From Armatimonadaceae bacterium (lineage in GTDB: Bacteria > Armatimonadota > Armatimonadia > Armatimonadales > Armatimonadaceae), in assembly GCA_030447685.1 (NCBI GenBank), contig JAUJOK010000011.1:34519-98518 (forward strand): a stretch of 64,000 nucleotides of DNA, given 5' to 3'. Shown here piece by piece: positions 7,547 to 15,724 of this stretch. Within the stretch, counting starts at the first letter, position 1. Every line of letters begins with the position of its first letter. A program made the translations under genes and the position numbers. The notes beneath the pieces were generated by a model. That model was not told the DNA's origin. It did no database searches and saw nothing but the letters and a program-made list of their open reading frames with translations.

Positions 7547-8674
7547 CTAAATCGCCGCGACCGCTTTCTCGATGTCAGCCTCATCGTTCTCGATATGCGG
7601 CGAGAAACGCAGATTACCGCAGCGGACGGCGGCGATGACGCTGCGTTCGGCCAGAACAGCCAGCGCGGCATCGTTAGGCAGGGTCGGGTGATGAAAGGCG
7701 ACGATGCCGGAGCGTTTTGCCGGTTCCTCCGGAGAGATAATGCGGCAGCCGCGCTCGGCCAGGAGCATGCGCGCCTTATTGGCAAGCCGCAGAATATGCG
7801 CTTCCACAGCATCGAAGCCAGCCGCCTCCAGCAGTGAAACGGAGGCATAAAGTGCGGCGGTGCCCAGCAGGTTCGGCGTTCCCTCCTCGAAGCGCGCCGT
7901 CTCCGGGCGCAGGTCGAAGTGAATCCGCTCCCACTGAACCGAGTTTGTGACCGAGTTCCAGCCGATGTTGGTCGGGCGCAGGCGGCCCATGACCTCGGGG
8001 CGGACGTATAGCACACCGATACCGCCGGGAGAAAGCAGCCATTTGTGACAGCCCGCCGCCGCGATGTCTATGTGAAACCGAGGAAGATCGATACGCAGCG
8101 CCCCCAGCCCCTGCACGATGTCCACCACAAAGGTAATACCCCGCTCACGACAGAAGCTGCCCAGCACGGCTAAATCAAGACGCTGCCCTGTGCCCCACTG
8201 CACCCAGCTTACTGCCAGAACGCGCGTCCGGGCGTCACAGGCGGCCATCAGATCCTCCTCGGCCATTACATCGCCGCCTGCGCGCGGCGCAATGCGGCGC
8301 GTCTCCACGCCGCGATGCGCCTGCGCCATCCAGGGATAGACATTGGCCGGATACTCGATGCCGGGAATCACCACATTGTCGCCCGGCTCGAAGGGGAGGG
8401 AATCGGCGGCGATGCTCAGGCCGTGCGACGTGTTCCGAACAAAGGCGAGCGTGTCCGGAGAAACATTCATCATGCGCCCCAGCGCGCCGCGCAGCCCTTT
8501 TTGCCGCCGCTCGTGGTTCTTGTAGGCCAGGAACGGGTCATCGCTCATCAGCTCTTCGGTGACGGCGTGAACCGCCTCGGCGACGGGACGCGCGATAGGG
8601 GAGGTGCCCGCGTGGTTCAGGTGGATGCAGCGCGCCGCGCTGGGAAACAGGGCGCGCAGTTCTGGAAAGGTCAT
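7547..8674 (-). CDS. Aminotransferase class V-fold PLP-dependent enzyme
   Basis: 375 residues, the usual length for class V fold-type-I enzymes (cysteine desulfurase, isopenicillin-N epimerase or kynureninase-like). Visible marks are the FVRNTSHGL phosphate-binding region, the Asp of VVDIVQGLG that contacts the pyridine nitrogen, the Schiff-base Lys in AGCHKWLLSPGGIG, and the closing RFSPHIENDEADIE. The active-site Cys loop of a true cysteine desulfurase is not evident, so an epimerase- or lyase-like reaction is equally possible. It lies nine bases after the MetE-like gene, so the two are probably co-transcribed, perhaps in sulfur amino-acid metabolism (inference). Confidence 0.82.
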   Translation of the reverse strand: MTFPELRALFPSAARCIHLNHAGTSPIARPVAEAVHAVTEELMSDDPFLAYKNHERRQKGLRGALGRMMNVSPDTLAFVRNTSHGLSIAADSLPFEPGDNVVIPGIEYPANVYPWMAQAHRGVETRRIAPRAGGDVMAEEDLMAACDARTRVLAVSWVQWGTGQRLDLAVLGSFCRERGITFVVDIVQGLGALRIDLPRFHIDIAAAGCHKWLLSPGGIGVLYVRPEVMGRLRPTNIGWNSVTNSVQWERIHFDLRPETARFEEGTPNLLGTAALYASVSLLEAAGFDAVEAHILRLANKARMLLAERGCRIISPEEPAKRSGIVAFHHPTLPNDAALAVLAERSVIAAVRCGNLRFSPHIENDEADIEKAVAAI

Positions 8675-8683
8675 GTTTTTGCT

Positions 8684-9715
8684 TTACCGGCGGCCCAGAA
8701 ACAGGTCGCGGCCACGCACCAGCGCGGCCATCTTGCCGTCCGCCACCGAGCGGGGAAGCATCCAGAAGCCGCAGTCCGGGTGGACATAGGCGATCCGCTC
8801 CGCGCCGCCGCAGGACTGGAGCGCCTTTGCCCCCGCCGCGATACGCTCCGCCACCGTTTCCGGCGTCTCCACCTGATTATCTTTGATGTCGATGACACCC
8901 AGGCCCATGCGTATCTCCGGGCGCAAATCCGCGAACGCCTCCACCTCCGCATAGCCGCGCCGCGCGAACTCCAGAACGAGGTGATCCGTCTTCAAAGCGT
9001 TCAGGAAAGGCAGCAGGCTTTGCCAGAAGCCCTTCTGGACGCTTTGCCCGCCGTAGTTACCGAAGCAGATATGGACGCCGCGCTCGCTGCCGGGTCGGAT
9101 ACCCTCCAGAACGTGATTGATAGCGGGCGCGGCCCAGGAGGCGTCTTCGGGGTGGCCGGAGATATTGGCCTCGTCTATCTGCACCACGGCGGCGTCGATT
9201 GCCTCCACCTGGCGGCGCAGTACGTCGGCTATCGCAAAGCAGAGGGCGGCGCGGTCGTTATAGTAGGTGTCGGAAAGCAGCTTGGTCAGCATGTGCGGTC
9301 CGGTCAGCGTGAACTTCATGGGCCGTTCGCTCAGACCGCGCACAAAGCGCCAGTCGCTTGGCAGATTCAGCGTCCCTTCGCCGATCTCGCCACGGACGGT
9401 TCCCGCCGGAAGCGCGCGGTAGTCCAGACCCTGCGCCGCCGCCTCGTCGTAAAATCGCTGCTGCTCCGCCCGCGACAGCGTCGTCTCGATCCCGCTCATC
9501 GGACGGATAAAGTATTCGATCATCCCGTTGGTTTCGGGGTGGTTCACATCGAAGCGGGAAAACTCGCCGTCGGCCACGACATCTATACCGGCCAGTTCCT
9601 GAGTCTTGATCACTGTCAGCACGGCATCGCGCAGCGCCTGCCGCGTGGGTGAGGCGGCAAGCCAGGCAGGAAGGGGATACGAACCGACGACGGTGGTGCG
9701 GATAGCAGGGGGCAT
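8684..9715 (-). CDS. Cobalamin-independent methionine-synthase-like (MetE C-terminal) protein
   Basis: 343 residues, corresponding to the C-terminal catalytic barrel of MetE without the N-terminal half. It starts with the TTVVGSYPLP motif of the family; the zinc ligands are plausibly in VHICFGNYGG (His, Cys) and HPDCGFWMLP (Cys). Stand-alone versions transfer a methyl group to a thiol using a methyl donor that need not be methyl-tetrahydrofolate. GGAAAGGA precedes the ATG. The donor and acceptor cannot be read from the sequence. Confidence 0.82.
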   Translation of the reverse strand: MPPAIRTTVVGSYPLPAWLAASPTRQALRDAVLTVIKTQELAGIDVVADGEFSRFDVNHPETNGMIEYFIRPMSGIETTLSRAEQQRFYDEAAAQGLDYRALPAGTVRGEIGEGTLNLPSDWRFVRGLSERPMKFTLTGPHMLTKLLSDTYYNDRAALCFAIADVLRRQVEAIDAAVVQIDEANISGHPEDASWAAPAINHVLEGIRPGSERGVHICFGNYGGQSVQKGFWQSLLPFLNALKTDHLVLEFARRGYAEVEAFADLRPEIRMGLGVIDIKDNQVETPETVAERIAAGAKALQSCGGAERIAYVHPDCGFWMLPRSVADGKMAALVRGRDLFLGRR

Positions 9716-9766
9716 GGCGTTTCCTTTCCGCCGTCAGGTTACGCAGAGGGCGGGAGAATTCCTGCG

Positions 9767-9809
9767 GGCCTCTCCCCCCTTTCCCTTTAGGAGAGGGGAG
9801 AGAGGCCCA
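9767..9809. repeat. GC-rich palindrome beside the GNAT stop codon
   Basis: GGGCCTCTCCCC and its complement face each other with CTTTAGGAGAG between. It shares the CCTCTCC...CTTTAGGAGAGGGG text with the 39-bp inverted repeat at 53226-53369. It ends just before the stop of the GNAT gene (minus strand), so as RNA it would form a hairpin directly after that gene. Confidence 0.7.
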
Positions 9810-10268
9810 TCAGTCTAACCGCTGTGTCATGCGCCGGTGGGGAATGCCCGCATCATCGAAGACCGGGCCTTCGGCGACAAAGCCCAGACGCTCGTAAAAA
9901 GGGATGACCGGAACCTGCGCGTCCAGTATTGCCTCAGTCATGCCCGCCGCCTGCGCCTCAGTCATTGCCTGCCGCATCAGCGCCTCCCCGACCCCGCGCC
10001 CGCGCCACGCTTTTCGCACCGCCACCCGTCCGATCTTGGCGACGCCGCTGCCCTTTTCCACGATACGCGCCGTGCCGACAACTTCGCCTGTGCTCTCGTT
10101 CACGGCCAGCAGGTGCAGAGCGTCGGTGTCGTATTCGTCCGGCTCCAGCTCGGGCGGCACTTGCTGTTCGTCCACAAAAACCTCGAAGCGAATTCGCATC
10201 GCGGCCTCGCGGTCGGAAGGTGTTTTGCAGTCGCGGCAGACCAGCGTGAGCAGGGGTTCCATAAGCAT
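9810..10268 (-). CDS. GNAT family N-acetyltransferase
   Basis: 152 residues. The ATG overlaps the queE stop by one base (TGATG), implying coupled translation. The fold marks are the N-terminal MRIRFEVFVDEQQVPPE region, the HLLAV and VGTARI strands, the acetyl-CoA pyrophosphate loop VRKAWRGRGVGEALM, and the PFYERLGF strand/helix. This is the ElaA/YjcF-like branch of small acetyltransferases with unknown acceptor. An alternative ATG lies two codons downstream. Pairing with queE hints at, but does not show, a role near tRNA modification. Confidence 0.85.
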   Translation of the reverse strand: MLMEPLLTLVCRDCKTPSDREAAMRIRFEVFVDEQQVPPELEPDEYDTDALHLLAVNESTGEVVGTARIVEKGSGVAKIGRVAVRKAWRGRGVGEALMRQAMTEAQAAGMTEAILDAQVPVIPFYERLGFVAEGPVFDDAGIPHRRMTQRLD

Positions 10269-10969
10269 CAGGGGATTTGGAGGTACTTGTGCGTTTGCAG
10301 CGACAGACGGAAGCGCGAAGGGCTTGCCTTGATAGCCTCGACACAGATACGCGGCGCGTCCGGGTTCAGCGCGTTGGGCTGAAGATACAGCAGAGGGCCG
10401 TTCGGCAGGCCCGCCGCCGGGTTTGCCGCCGCGCGGGCCACGTCCTCGTCCGAGTCTATGACATATTTGAACTCGGTAGCGTGTTCCAGATACCACGGAT
10501 GCAGCCGCCCGCCTTCCGTCTCCTTGGGTGAGACGGTGATATGATCCAGCCGCCAGTCGGGGCGCGGGTGCTGCCCGTTGGTCTCCACCTGAATACGAAG
10601 GCCCGCCTTGTGAAGCCGGTCGCACAGGGGCTGGAGATCATACATTGTCGGCTCGCCGCCCGTCAAGCATACCCAGGGGCAGTTGTAACCGCGCGCCTCG
10701 TCCACAACCGCTTCGACCGTCATCTCCCGGCGCACGCGAAAGTCCGTGTCGCAGAACGAGCAGGCGAGCGTGCATCCGGCGACACGCACGAACACGGTCG
10801 CCTGTCCCGCGCGCGCGCCTTCGCCCTGGAGTGAGTAGAAAATCTCCGCGATGGGCAGCAGCCCCCGGCGTGTCACGGCGACGGCTTCACGGGTGGCAGC
10901 CTTCGGGTCCGGCGTTGCGCCGCGATAAACCGGTAGAGAGGGGGGTAGCAGTGATGAAGGGTTGCTCAC
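10268..10969 (-). CDS. queE: 7-carboxy-7-deazaguanine synthase (QueE)
   Basis: 233 residues from a GTG at 10969. The radical-SAM cluster is CTLACSFCDTDF (CxxxCxxC variant), preceded by the QueE-typical EIFYSLQGEG and followed by CLTGGEPTMY, which binds S-adenosylmethionine. QueE contracts 6-carboxy-tetrahydropterin to 7-carboxy-7-deazaguanine, the precursor of queuosine and related bases; no other que gene is in the window. The frame stays open upstream through the repeat at 11003-11201, but those residues are low-complexity. A TACAAT box lies just before the chosen GTG. Confidence 0.87.
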   Translation of the reverse strand: MSNPSSLLPPSLPVYRGATPDPKAATREAVAVTRRGLLPIAEIFYSLQGEGARAGQATVFVRVAGCTLACSFCDTDFRVRREMTVEAVVDEARGYNCPWVCLTGGEPTMYDLQPLCDRLHKAGLRIQVETNGQHPRPDWRLDHITVSPKETEGGRLHPWYLEHATEFKYVIDSDEDVARAAANPAAGLPNGPLLYLQPNALNPDAPRICVEAIKASPSRFRLSLQTHKYLQIP

Positions 10970-10975
10970 GCTTTT

Positions 10976-10981
10976 ATTGTA
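10976..10981 (-). promoter_or_regulatory. Possible -10 box for queE
   Basis: TACAAT on the minus strand sits seven bases before the GTG at 10969. Transcription would start almost at the start codon, giving a leaderless or nearly leaderless message. No good -35 is seen. Confidence 0.35.
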
Positions 10982-11002
10982 CCACTCGGATTTTGATCGA
11001 GG

Positions 11003-11201
11003 AAAGAAGCCCCCTCCGCCCCCCGCAGGCGACGCTCGCCCAATAATGGGGGAACCGGATTGGCCCTCACCCCCGTGGACACCTTTGGTGTCCGTGCCCC
11101 CTCTCCCGAAGTTGGGGAGAGGGGGAGAAAGAGGTAGGGGCGCTGCTTGCTGCGCCCGATGCTCCGGTACCCCCATTATTGGGGGCGGAGGGGGCTTCTT
11201 T
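11003..11201. repeat. ~200-bp GC-rich palindromic element between queE and flhA
   Basis: The ends are complementary: AAAGAAGCCCCCTCCGCC at the left and its complement at the right, with CCAATAATGGGGG / CCCCCATTATTGG inside them. The left arm carries a 16-base extra block (GCAGGCGACGCTCGCC) that also occurs inverted at 46594-46611. The middle contains CCCTCACCCCC and a CTCTCCC...GGGAGAG hairpin shared with the other elements. It looks like a small mobile or REP-like element with no coding capacity, and it supplies the DNA between the divergent queE and flhA genes. Confidence 0.7.
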
Positions 11202-11274
11202 GCCTAAAGAACCTTCTCTCCCATACCGAAATAAAGAATACACGCGTTTTTCCCAGGTATTACGAGGAGGATGG

Positions 11275-13551
11275 ATGGCAGCCGCCACGCAAACCACACG
11301 GCCCGCGCCCGCTGCGGACGGTTCCGTTCTGGGCAGGGTCAAGCAGTACGCCGACATTGCGGCGGCATCGGGCATCATCGCTATTGTGGCGATGCTGATC
11401 TTCCCGATGCCGGAATGGCTTCTGGATACCGGCATCGTGCTGAACCTGTCCGCCGCCATTCTGATCCTGCTGGTCGCCTTTTACACCACCCAGCCGCTTC
11501 AGTTCTCCGTCTTCCCACCGCTGCTTCTGGTGACGACGCTTTTTCGCCTCGCCCTGAACGTCTCCGCGATGAAGCTGATCCTCAAGGACGGCCACGCCGG
11601 GCACATGATCGACGCCTTCGGCAAGGTGGTCATCGGCGGTGATGTCGTCGTGGGGGTTATCGCGTTCCTGATTCTGGTCGTCATCCAGTTCGTGGTCATC
11701 ACCAAGGGCGCGGAGCGGGTCGCCGAGGTCGCTGCGCGCTTTACCCTCGATGCGATGCCGGGGCGGCAGATGGCGATTGATGCCGACCTGAACGCCGGGA
11801 TGATTACCGAGGAGGTGGCCCGCGAGCGGCGGCGCAATATCCAGCGCGAGGCCGACTTTTACGGCTCGATGGATGGCGCGTCCAAATTCGTGCGCGGCGA
11901 TGCTATCGCGGCGATTATCATCATCATCATCAATATCATCGGCGGCTTTATTCTCGGGATGATTCGCGGCGAGGGTGACTTCGCCACGATTATGCAGAAG
12001 TACACCCTGCTGACTATCGGTGAAGGGCTGGTATCGCAGATTCCCGCGCTGCTTATCTCCACGGCCACGGGCCTGATGGTCACGCGCGCGTCGTCGGATG
12101 CCAACCTGGGCGTCGATATTGCCGGGCAGTTCCTGCACGGCCCGCGCCCGCTTCTGGTCGGCGGCGCGCTGGTCGGCCTGTTCTCGCTCGCGCCCGGCTT
12201 TCCCAAGTTCCAGCTTTTATTCGTTGCCGGAGCGATGTTCGGCGCGGCGTTCCTGCTCAATCGCGCCGATCAGGAAGCGGCCCGCGTCCCCGCGCCCGAC
12301 CCGCAGGCCGAAGCCGACGCCACCGCCGCGCAGGCGGGCACGCCGGAAAATGTGATGCGCGAACTGGGCGTGGACACGGTGGAACTGGAGATCGGCTACG
12401 GCCTGATGGCTCTGGTGGATTCTGCGGGCGGCGGCGACCTGCTCGACCGTATCACCGGCCTGCGGCGGCAGCTTGCCCAGGAGTTGGGCATTGTCCTGCC
12501 CTCCGTCCGCATCCGCGACAACCTGGTGCTGACACCCAGCGAATACCGTCTGAAGATAAAAGGCGCACCCGTGGCCGGGGGCGAGCTGATGACAAACCAC
12601 CTGATGCTGATGGACTCCGGCGGGGTGATGGACCCGCTGCCCGGTGTCGAAACCCGTGACCCGGCGTTCGGCCTGCCCGCCGTCTGGGTGCCCCGGAACC
12701 AGCGCGAGCGCGCCGAGCTTGCCGGGTACACCGTCATCGATCCGACCGCAGTCCTGATAACGCACATGACCGAGGTGCTGCGCGCCCACGCCGCCGAGAT
12801 ACTCACTCGCCAGGACGTGCAGGCTCTGATGGACCATCTCAAAACAAACAACGCCGCCGTGGTCGCCGAAGTCTCCAGCGACCGGGTGAGTGTCGGCGAG
12901 ATTCAGAAAGTGCTCCAGCATCTGCTGCGCGAGCGTGTCTCCATCCGCGACCTGGGCACGATTCTGGAGACGATTTCCGACAACATCGGGCGCACGCGCG
13001 ACACCGATGCCCTGGGCGAATTGGCCCGTTCCGCTCTGGCGCGCACCCTGTGCCGCCAGTGGGCGGGCGAGGACGGCGCTCTGGACGCACTGACCCTGGA
13101 CCCGCATCTGGAGCAGCGCCTGCGCGATTCGGTGCAGGAGACGGTAGCCGGGGCGCAGTTGGTGATGGAGCCGGGCGAGGCACGACGGATTCTCGGGGCG
13201 ATTTCCGAGGCGGCGGAGCGCATGGCCGCGCTGGGGCAGATGCCGGTCATTCTCTGCGCGTCCGCCGTACGCCTGCCGCTGCGCCGCCTGACCGAGCGAA
13301 CCCTGCCCAGCCTGGCCGTGCTCGCTTACAACGAGATCGCCCCCCGCGCCGAAGTGCGCGCCGTCGGCCAGGTGGGGGTGTCAGGCTTTGCGCCGAGGAC
13401 AGACCCGCCGGTTGAAAACCGGCGTCTGGGTGGCGCTTGCGCCGAGCACCCTCCGGGTGCCATTCTTCGCGCGTCCGCGAGGACGCTTGGCCGCAGGCCG
13501 TGCAGACGCCGGTTTTCAACCGGCGGGTCAGGGGCCAGTCCGGTAGTATAA
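11275..13551 (+). CDS. flhA: Flagellar biosynthesis protein FlhA (type III export gate)
   Basis: 758 residues from the ATG after GAGGAGG. The N-terminal ~330 residues form about eight membrane helices and hold the FHIPEP-family signature region (NVSAMKLILKDGHAGHMIDA, FTLDAMPGRQMAIDADLNAG, READFYGSMDGA). The rest is the cytoplasmic substrate-binding nonamer domain. FlhA forms the gate of the flagellar secretion system. Normal FlhA is near 690 residues; the last ~50 residues here come from a palindromic element (13402-13529) that removed or overran the native stop after AEVRAVGQVGV. flhF follows within eight bases. Confidence 0.93.
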   Translation: MAAATQTTRPAPAADGSVLGRVKQYADIAAASGIIAIVAMLIFPMPEWLLDTGIVLNLSAAILILLVAFYTTQPLQFSVFPPLLLVTTLFRLALNVSAMKLILKDGHAGHMIDAFGKVVIGGDVVVGVIAFLILVVIQFVVITKGAERVAEVAARFTLDAMPGRQMAIDADLNAGMITEEVARERRRNIQREADFYGSMDGASKFVRGDAIAAIIIIIINIIGGFILGMIRGEGDFATIMQKYTLLTIGEGLVSQIPALLISTATGLMVTRASSDANLGVDIAGQFLHGPRPLLVGGALVGLFSLAPGFPKFQLLFVAGAMFGAAFLLNRADQEAARVPAPDPQAEADATAAQAGTPENVMRELGVDTVELEIGYGLMALVDSAGGGDLLDRITGLRRQLAQELGIVLPSVRIRDNLVLTPSEYRLKIKGAPVAGGELMTNHLMLMDSGGVMDPLPGVETRDPAFGLPAVWVPRNQRERAELAGYTVIDPTAVLITHMTEVLRAHAAEILTRQDVQALMDHLKTNNAAVVAEVSSDRVSVGEIQKVLQHLLRERVSIRDLGTILETISDNIGRTRDTDALGELARSALARTLCRQWAGEDGALDALTLDPHLEQRLRDSVQETVAGAQLVMEPGEARRILGAISEAAERMAALGQMPVILCASAVRLPLRRLTERTLPSLAVLAYNEIAPRAEVRAVGQVGVSGFAPRTDPPVENRRLGGACAEHPPGAILRASARTLGRRPCRRRFSTGGSGASPVV
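13402..13529. repeat. 128-bp element with perfect 27-bp terminal inverted repeats inside the flhA 3' end
   Basis: The 27 bases at 13402-13428 are the exact complement of 13503-13529. Each arm is itself nearly palindromic (CCGGTTGAAAACCGG). A single arm of the same text (23 bases) recurs at 44647-44669. The element lies inside the open flhA frame and adds an Arg/Gly/Pro-rich tail. It has the shape of a MITE or REP-type element with no transposase of its own. Confidence 0.8.
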
Positions 13552-13552
13552 T
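13547..13552 (+). promoter_or_regulatory. Possible -10 box for flhF
   Basis: TATAAT overlaps the flhA stop and lies seven bases before the flhF GTG. There is no convincing -35. If used, the flhF message would be leaderless; otherwise flhF is read through from flhA. Confidence 0.3.
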
Positions 13553-13558
13553 AACCCC

Positions 13559-14887
13559 GTGAAGGTACGACGTTATCAGGCTGTGCTGCCCAAACCCGCC
13601 GCGTTCCGCACCTGGCGCGAATGTCTGGAGGCGGCGCGCAAGGAGTGCATCGCGCGGGCGCACGCCGAACTGGGGGCGGGGGCGGTTTTCCTGAACGAAG
13701 AGACGCGCCAGGAAGAACGCTGGCTCGGCCTCGTTCGGCGCGAGATCGTCGAAATGCTCTTCGCCAGCGAGATTGAGGGTTCCGCGCTGGAGAAGCCGGA
13801 AACGCCTCCCGCGTCCGTAACGGAGGCCAGACCATCCTCGCCGCCGCCCTCCCCGGCTCCGGCAGCATCACCCACGTCGCTGGTACCCGCACCAATAGTG
13901 CCCGCGCCGGAAAACGTCACCCTGGAGCGGCTGGAAGGCGAAGTTCAGGATTTGGCAAGCTCCGTGCGCGCCCTGACCCGTGAGGTCGCTTCCGGCGGCT
14001 TCACCCCTCTGGAAGTCACCGCCCAGTCACAGGCGCGCGGTCTTACCCATCCGGCGGCGTCGGCCCCACCGCCGCCGTCGCTGCCCGCCCCGGAACCGGT
14101 TCGTAACGAGAAGCGACGTATGCCGACGCATCCTGTCCTGCGCGCTTTGCTCGCGCGCGCCGAAACCCCGGAACCGCTGGCCGAGGCATTGCTGGCCCAT
14201 GTTCCGCTTTCCGCCGAGGGGGAAGAGGCGCGGAGCCTGCTGCGTGCCGCCGTGCGCGATATTTTCCGCACCCAGCCTTTCATCGAGCCGGTTCGGGGGC
14301 AGAAACGGGTGATCGCTCTGGTCGGCCCGACCGGCGTCGGCAAAACTACCACCATCGCCAAGCTGGCCGCGCCGTTCGCGCTGGCGGGAACCTTTCGCGT
14401 CGGCATGGTTACGCTGGACACCTATCGTATCGCCGCCGTGGAGCAGTTACGCACTTACGGCGAGATTATGGGTGTCCCCGTGCGCGTCGCCCACAGCCGT
14501 CGCGGAATCGAAGAAGCGCTCGAATCACTTGCCGACCGTGACGTTATTTTCGTGGATACGGCGGGCCGTTCGCAAAAGAACCGGGGCCAGATCGGCGAAC
14601 TGCGCGATGTGCTGACCGGCGAACCATGGGAAACGCATCTGGTTCTGTCGGCCACGGCCAAACTGCGCGATTTAAGCGAATGCGCGCGGGAGTTCGCGGT
14701 AGTGGAACCGAAATCGCTGATCTTCACGAAGCTGGACGAAACCAATACGCTGGGTTCGCTACTGGGAGTGGTCGCCGAGGCCGCTCTGCCCGTCTCCTAC
14801 GTTACCACCGGTCAGCGCGTCCCCGAAGACATCGAACCCGCCGACCCCGTGCATCTGGCCGTGCGCTTTCTGGAACCGGCGGCGTAA
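13559..14887 (+). CDS. flhF: Flagellar biosynthesis GTPase FlhF
   Basis: 442 residues starting at GTG. The N-terminal ~75 residues match the FlhF basic B-domain (ELGAGAVFLNEE), followed by a Pro/Ala-rich variable linker to about residue 170. The SRP-type NG domain follows: P-loop GPTGVGKTTTIAKLAA near residue 256, DTYRIAAVEQLRTYGEIM, DTAGRSQKN and TKLDETN. FlhF sets the site of flagellum assembly, often at the pole, together with FlhG, which is not in the window. It directly follows flhA, the order seen in many flagellar operons. Confidence 0.92.
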   Translation: MKVRRYQAVLPKPAAFRTWRECLEAARKECIARAHAELGAGAVFLNEETRQEERWLGLVRREIVEMLFASEIEGSALEKPETPPASVTEARPSSPPPSPAPAASPTSLVPAPIVPAPENVTLERLEGEVQDLASSVRALTREVASGGFTPLEVTAQSQARGLTHPAASAPPPPSLPAPEPVRNEKRRMPTHPVLRALLARAETPEPLAEALLAHVPLSAEGEEARSLLRAAVRDIFRTQPFIEPVRGQKRVIALVGPTGVGKTTTIAKLAAPFALAGTFRVGMVTLDTYRIAAVEQLRTYGEIMGVPVRVAHSRRGIEEALESLADRDVIFVDTAGRSQKNRGQIGELRDVLTGEPWETHLVLSATAKLRDLSECAREFAVVEPKSLIFTKLDETNTLGSLLGVVAEAALPVSYVTTGQRVPEDIEPADPVHLAVRFLEPAA

Positions 14888-14956
14888 AGCAGCGAACGCG
14901 ATGGGGCGGCGCAGGAATCGCCCCTGCCGGGCGCGAATTGTCAGGCAGCCATTCCC

Positions 14957-15724
14957 GTGAGTATGACGCTGCTCCACATCCTGCACACCAACGACTTCCA
15001 CAACGCGTTGCGCGACCCCGGCACGGCGCGTCTGCAGGAAGCTGTCGCCGCCCTGAACGGCGCGCCATATCTCCTTCTGGACGCCGGGGACGCCATCGGC
15101 GCGGGCAATGTCGGCGTCAACCCCTTCGGCGAACCGATTCTGGAGCGGATGAGCGACCTGGGCTATCATGCGCTGACGATGGGCAACCGCGAGTTCCATT
15201 TTTTGCAGGCCGCGCTGGAAACCAAGATAAACCGCGCCCGCTTTCCCGTCCTCTGCGCCAATGTCCACGCGCGCAGGGAGAACGCCGCCGCCGCTCTGCC
15301 CGTGGAACCCTGGCGTCTTTTTGACATCGGCGGCAGGCGCATCATCGTCCTCGGCCTCACCGTCCCGATGATTACCCGGCGCATGAAAGTCGCCGCCGTG
15401 TCGTCCTTCGTCTTCGATGATCCCGTGGAAACGGCGGCGCAACTGGTTCCCGAACTTCGCAAAGGCGCGGATTTGCTCATTGCCCTGACCCATATCGGAT
15501 TGCGCGAGGATGAGCGCCTGGCCCGTACCGTTCCCGGCATCGACCTTATCATTGGCGGTCACTCGCACGACAAACTGGCTGAACCGCACATCGTGGAAGG
15601 AACGCCCATCGTGCAGACCGGCTGGCACGCCCACCACTACGGCCATGTCACCGTCACCTTCGCCGACGGCCAATCTCCCCGAATCGAAGCCGCCTTGCAC
15701 CAACTCCAGGAGAAGCGCCGGTGA
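14957..15724 (+). CDS. Metallophosphoesterase (5'-nucleotidase/UshA-type catalytic domain)
   Basis: 255 residues from GTG (an ATG two codons in is the alternative). The calcineurin-like metal ligands are in order: HTNDFH near residue 10, DAGD, the family GN[RH]E as GNREF, LTHIG and GGHSHD. It corresponds to the N-terminal half of UshA-type nucleotidases and lacks both a signal peptide and the C-terminal substrate domain, so it should be cytosolic and may act on nucleotides or sugar phosphates. Its stop overlaps the next GTG (GTGA), placing it in an operon with the two glycosyltransferases. Confidence 0.8.
   Translation: MSMTLLHILHTNDFHNALRDPGTARLQEAVAALNGAPYLLLDAGDAIGAGNVGVNPFGEPILERMSDLGYHALTMGNREFHFLQAALETKINRARFPVLCANVHARRENAAAALPVEPWRLFDIGGRRIIVLGLTVPMITRRMKVAAVSSFVFDDPVETAAQLVPELRKGADLLIALTHIGLREDERLARTVPGIDLIIGGHSHDKLAEPHIVEGTPIVQTGWHAHHYGHVTVTFADGQSPRIEAALHQLQEKRR

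Noticed and set aside
8315..9652. A 445-codon plus-strand open frame across the aminotransferase/MetE-like region
   Set aside because: It is antisense to two genes with clear catalytic motifs; the product has no recognisable domain and arises from the high GC content.
13402..13529. Palindromic arms as CRISPR repeats
   Set aside because: Only two inverted arms with one spacer; no direct repeat array or cas genes.
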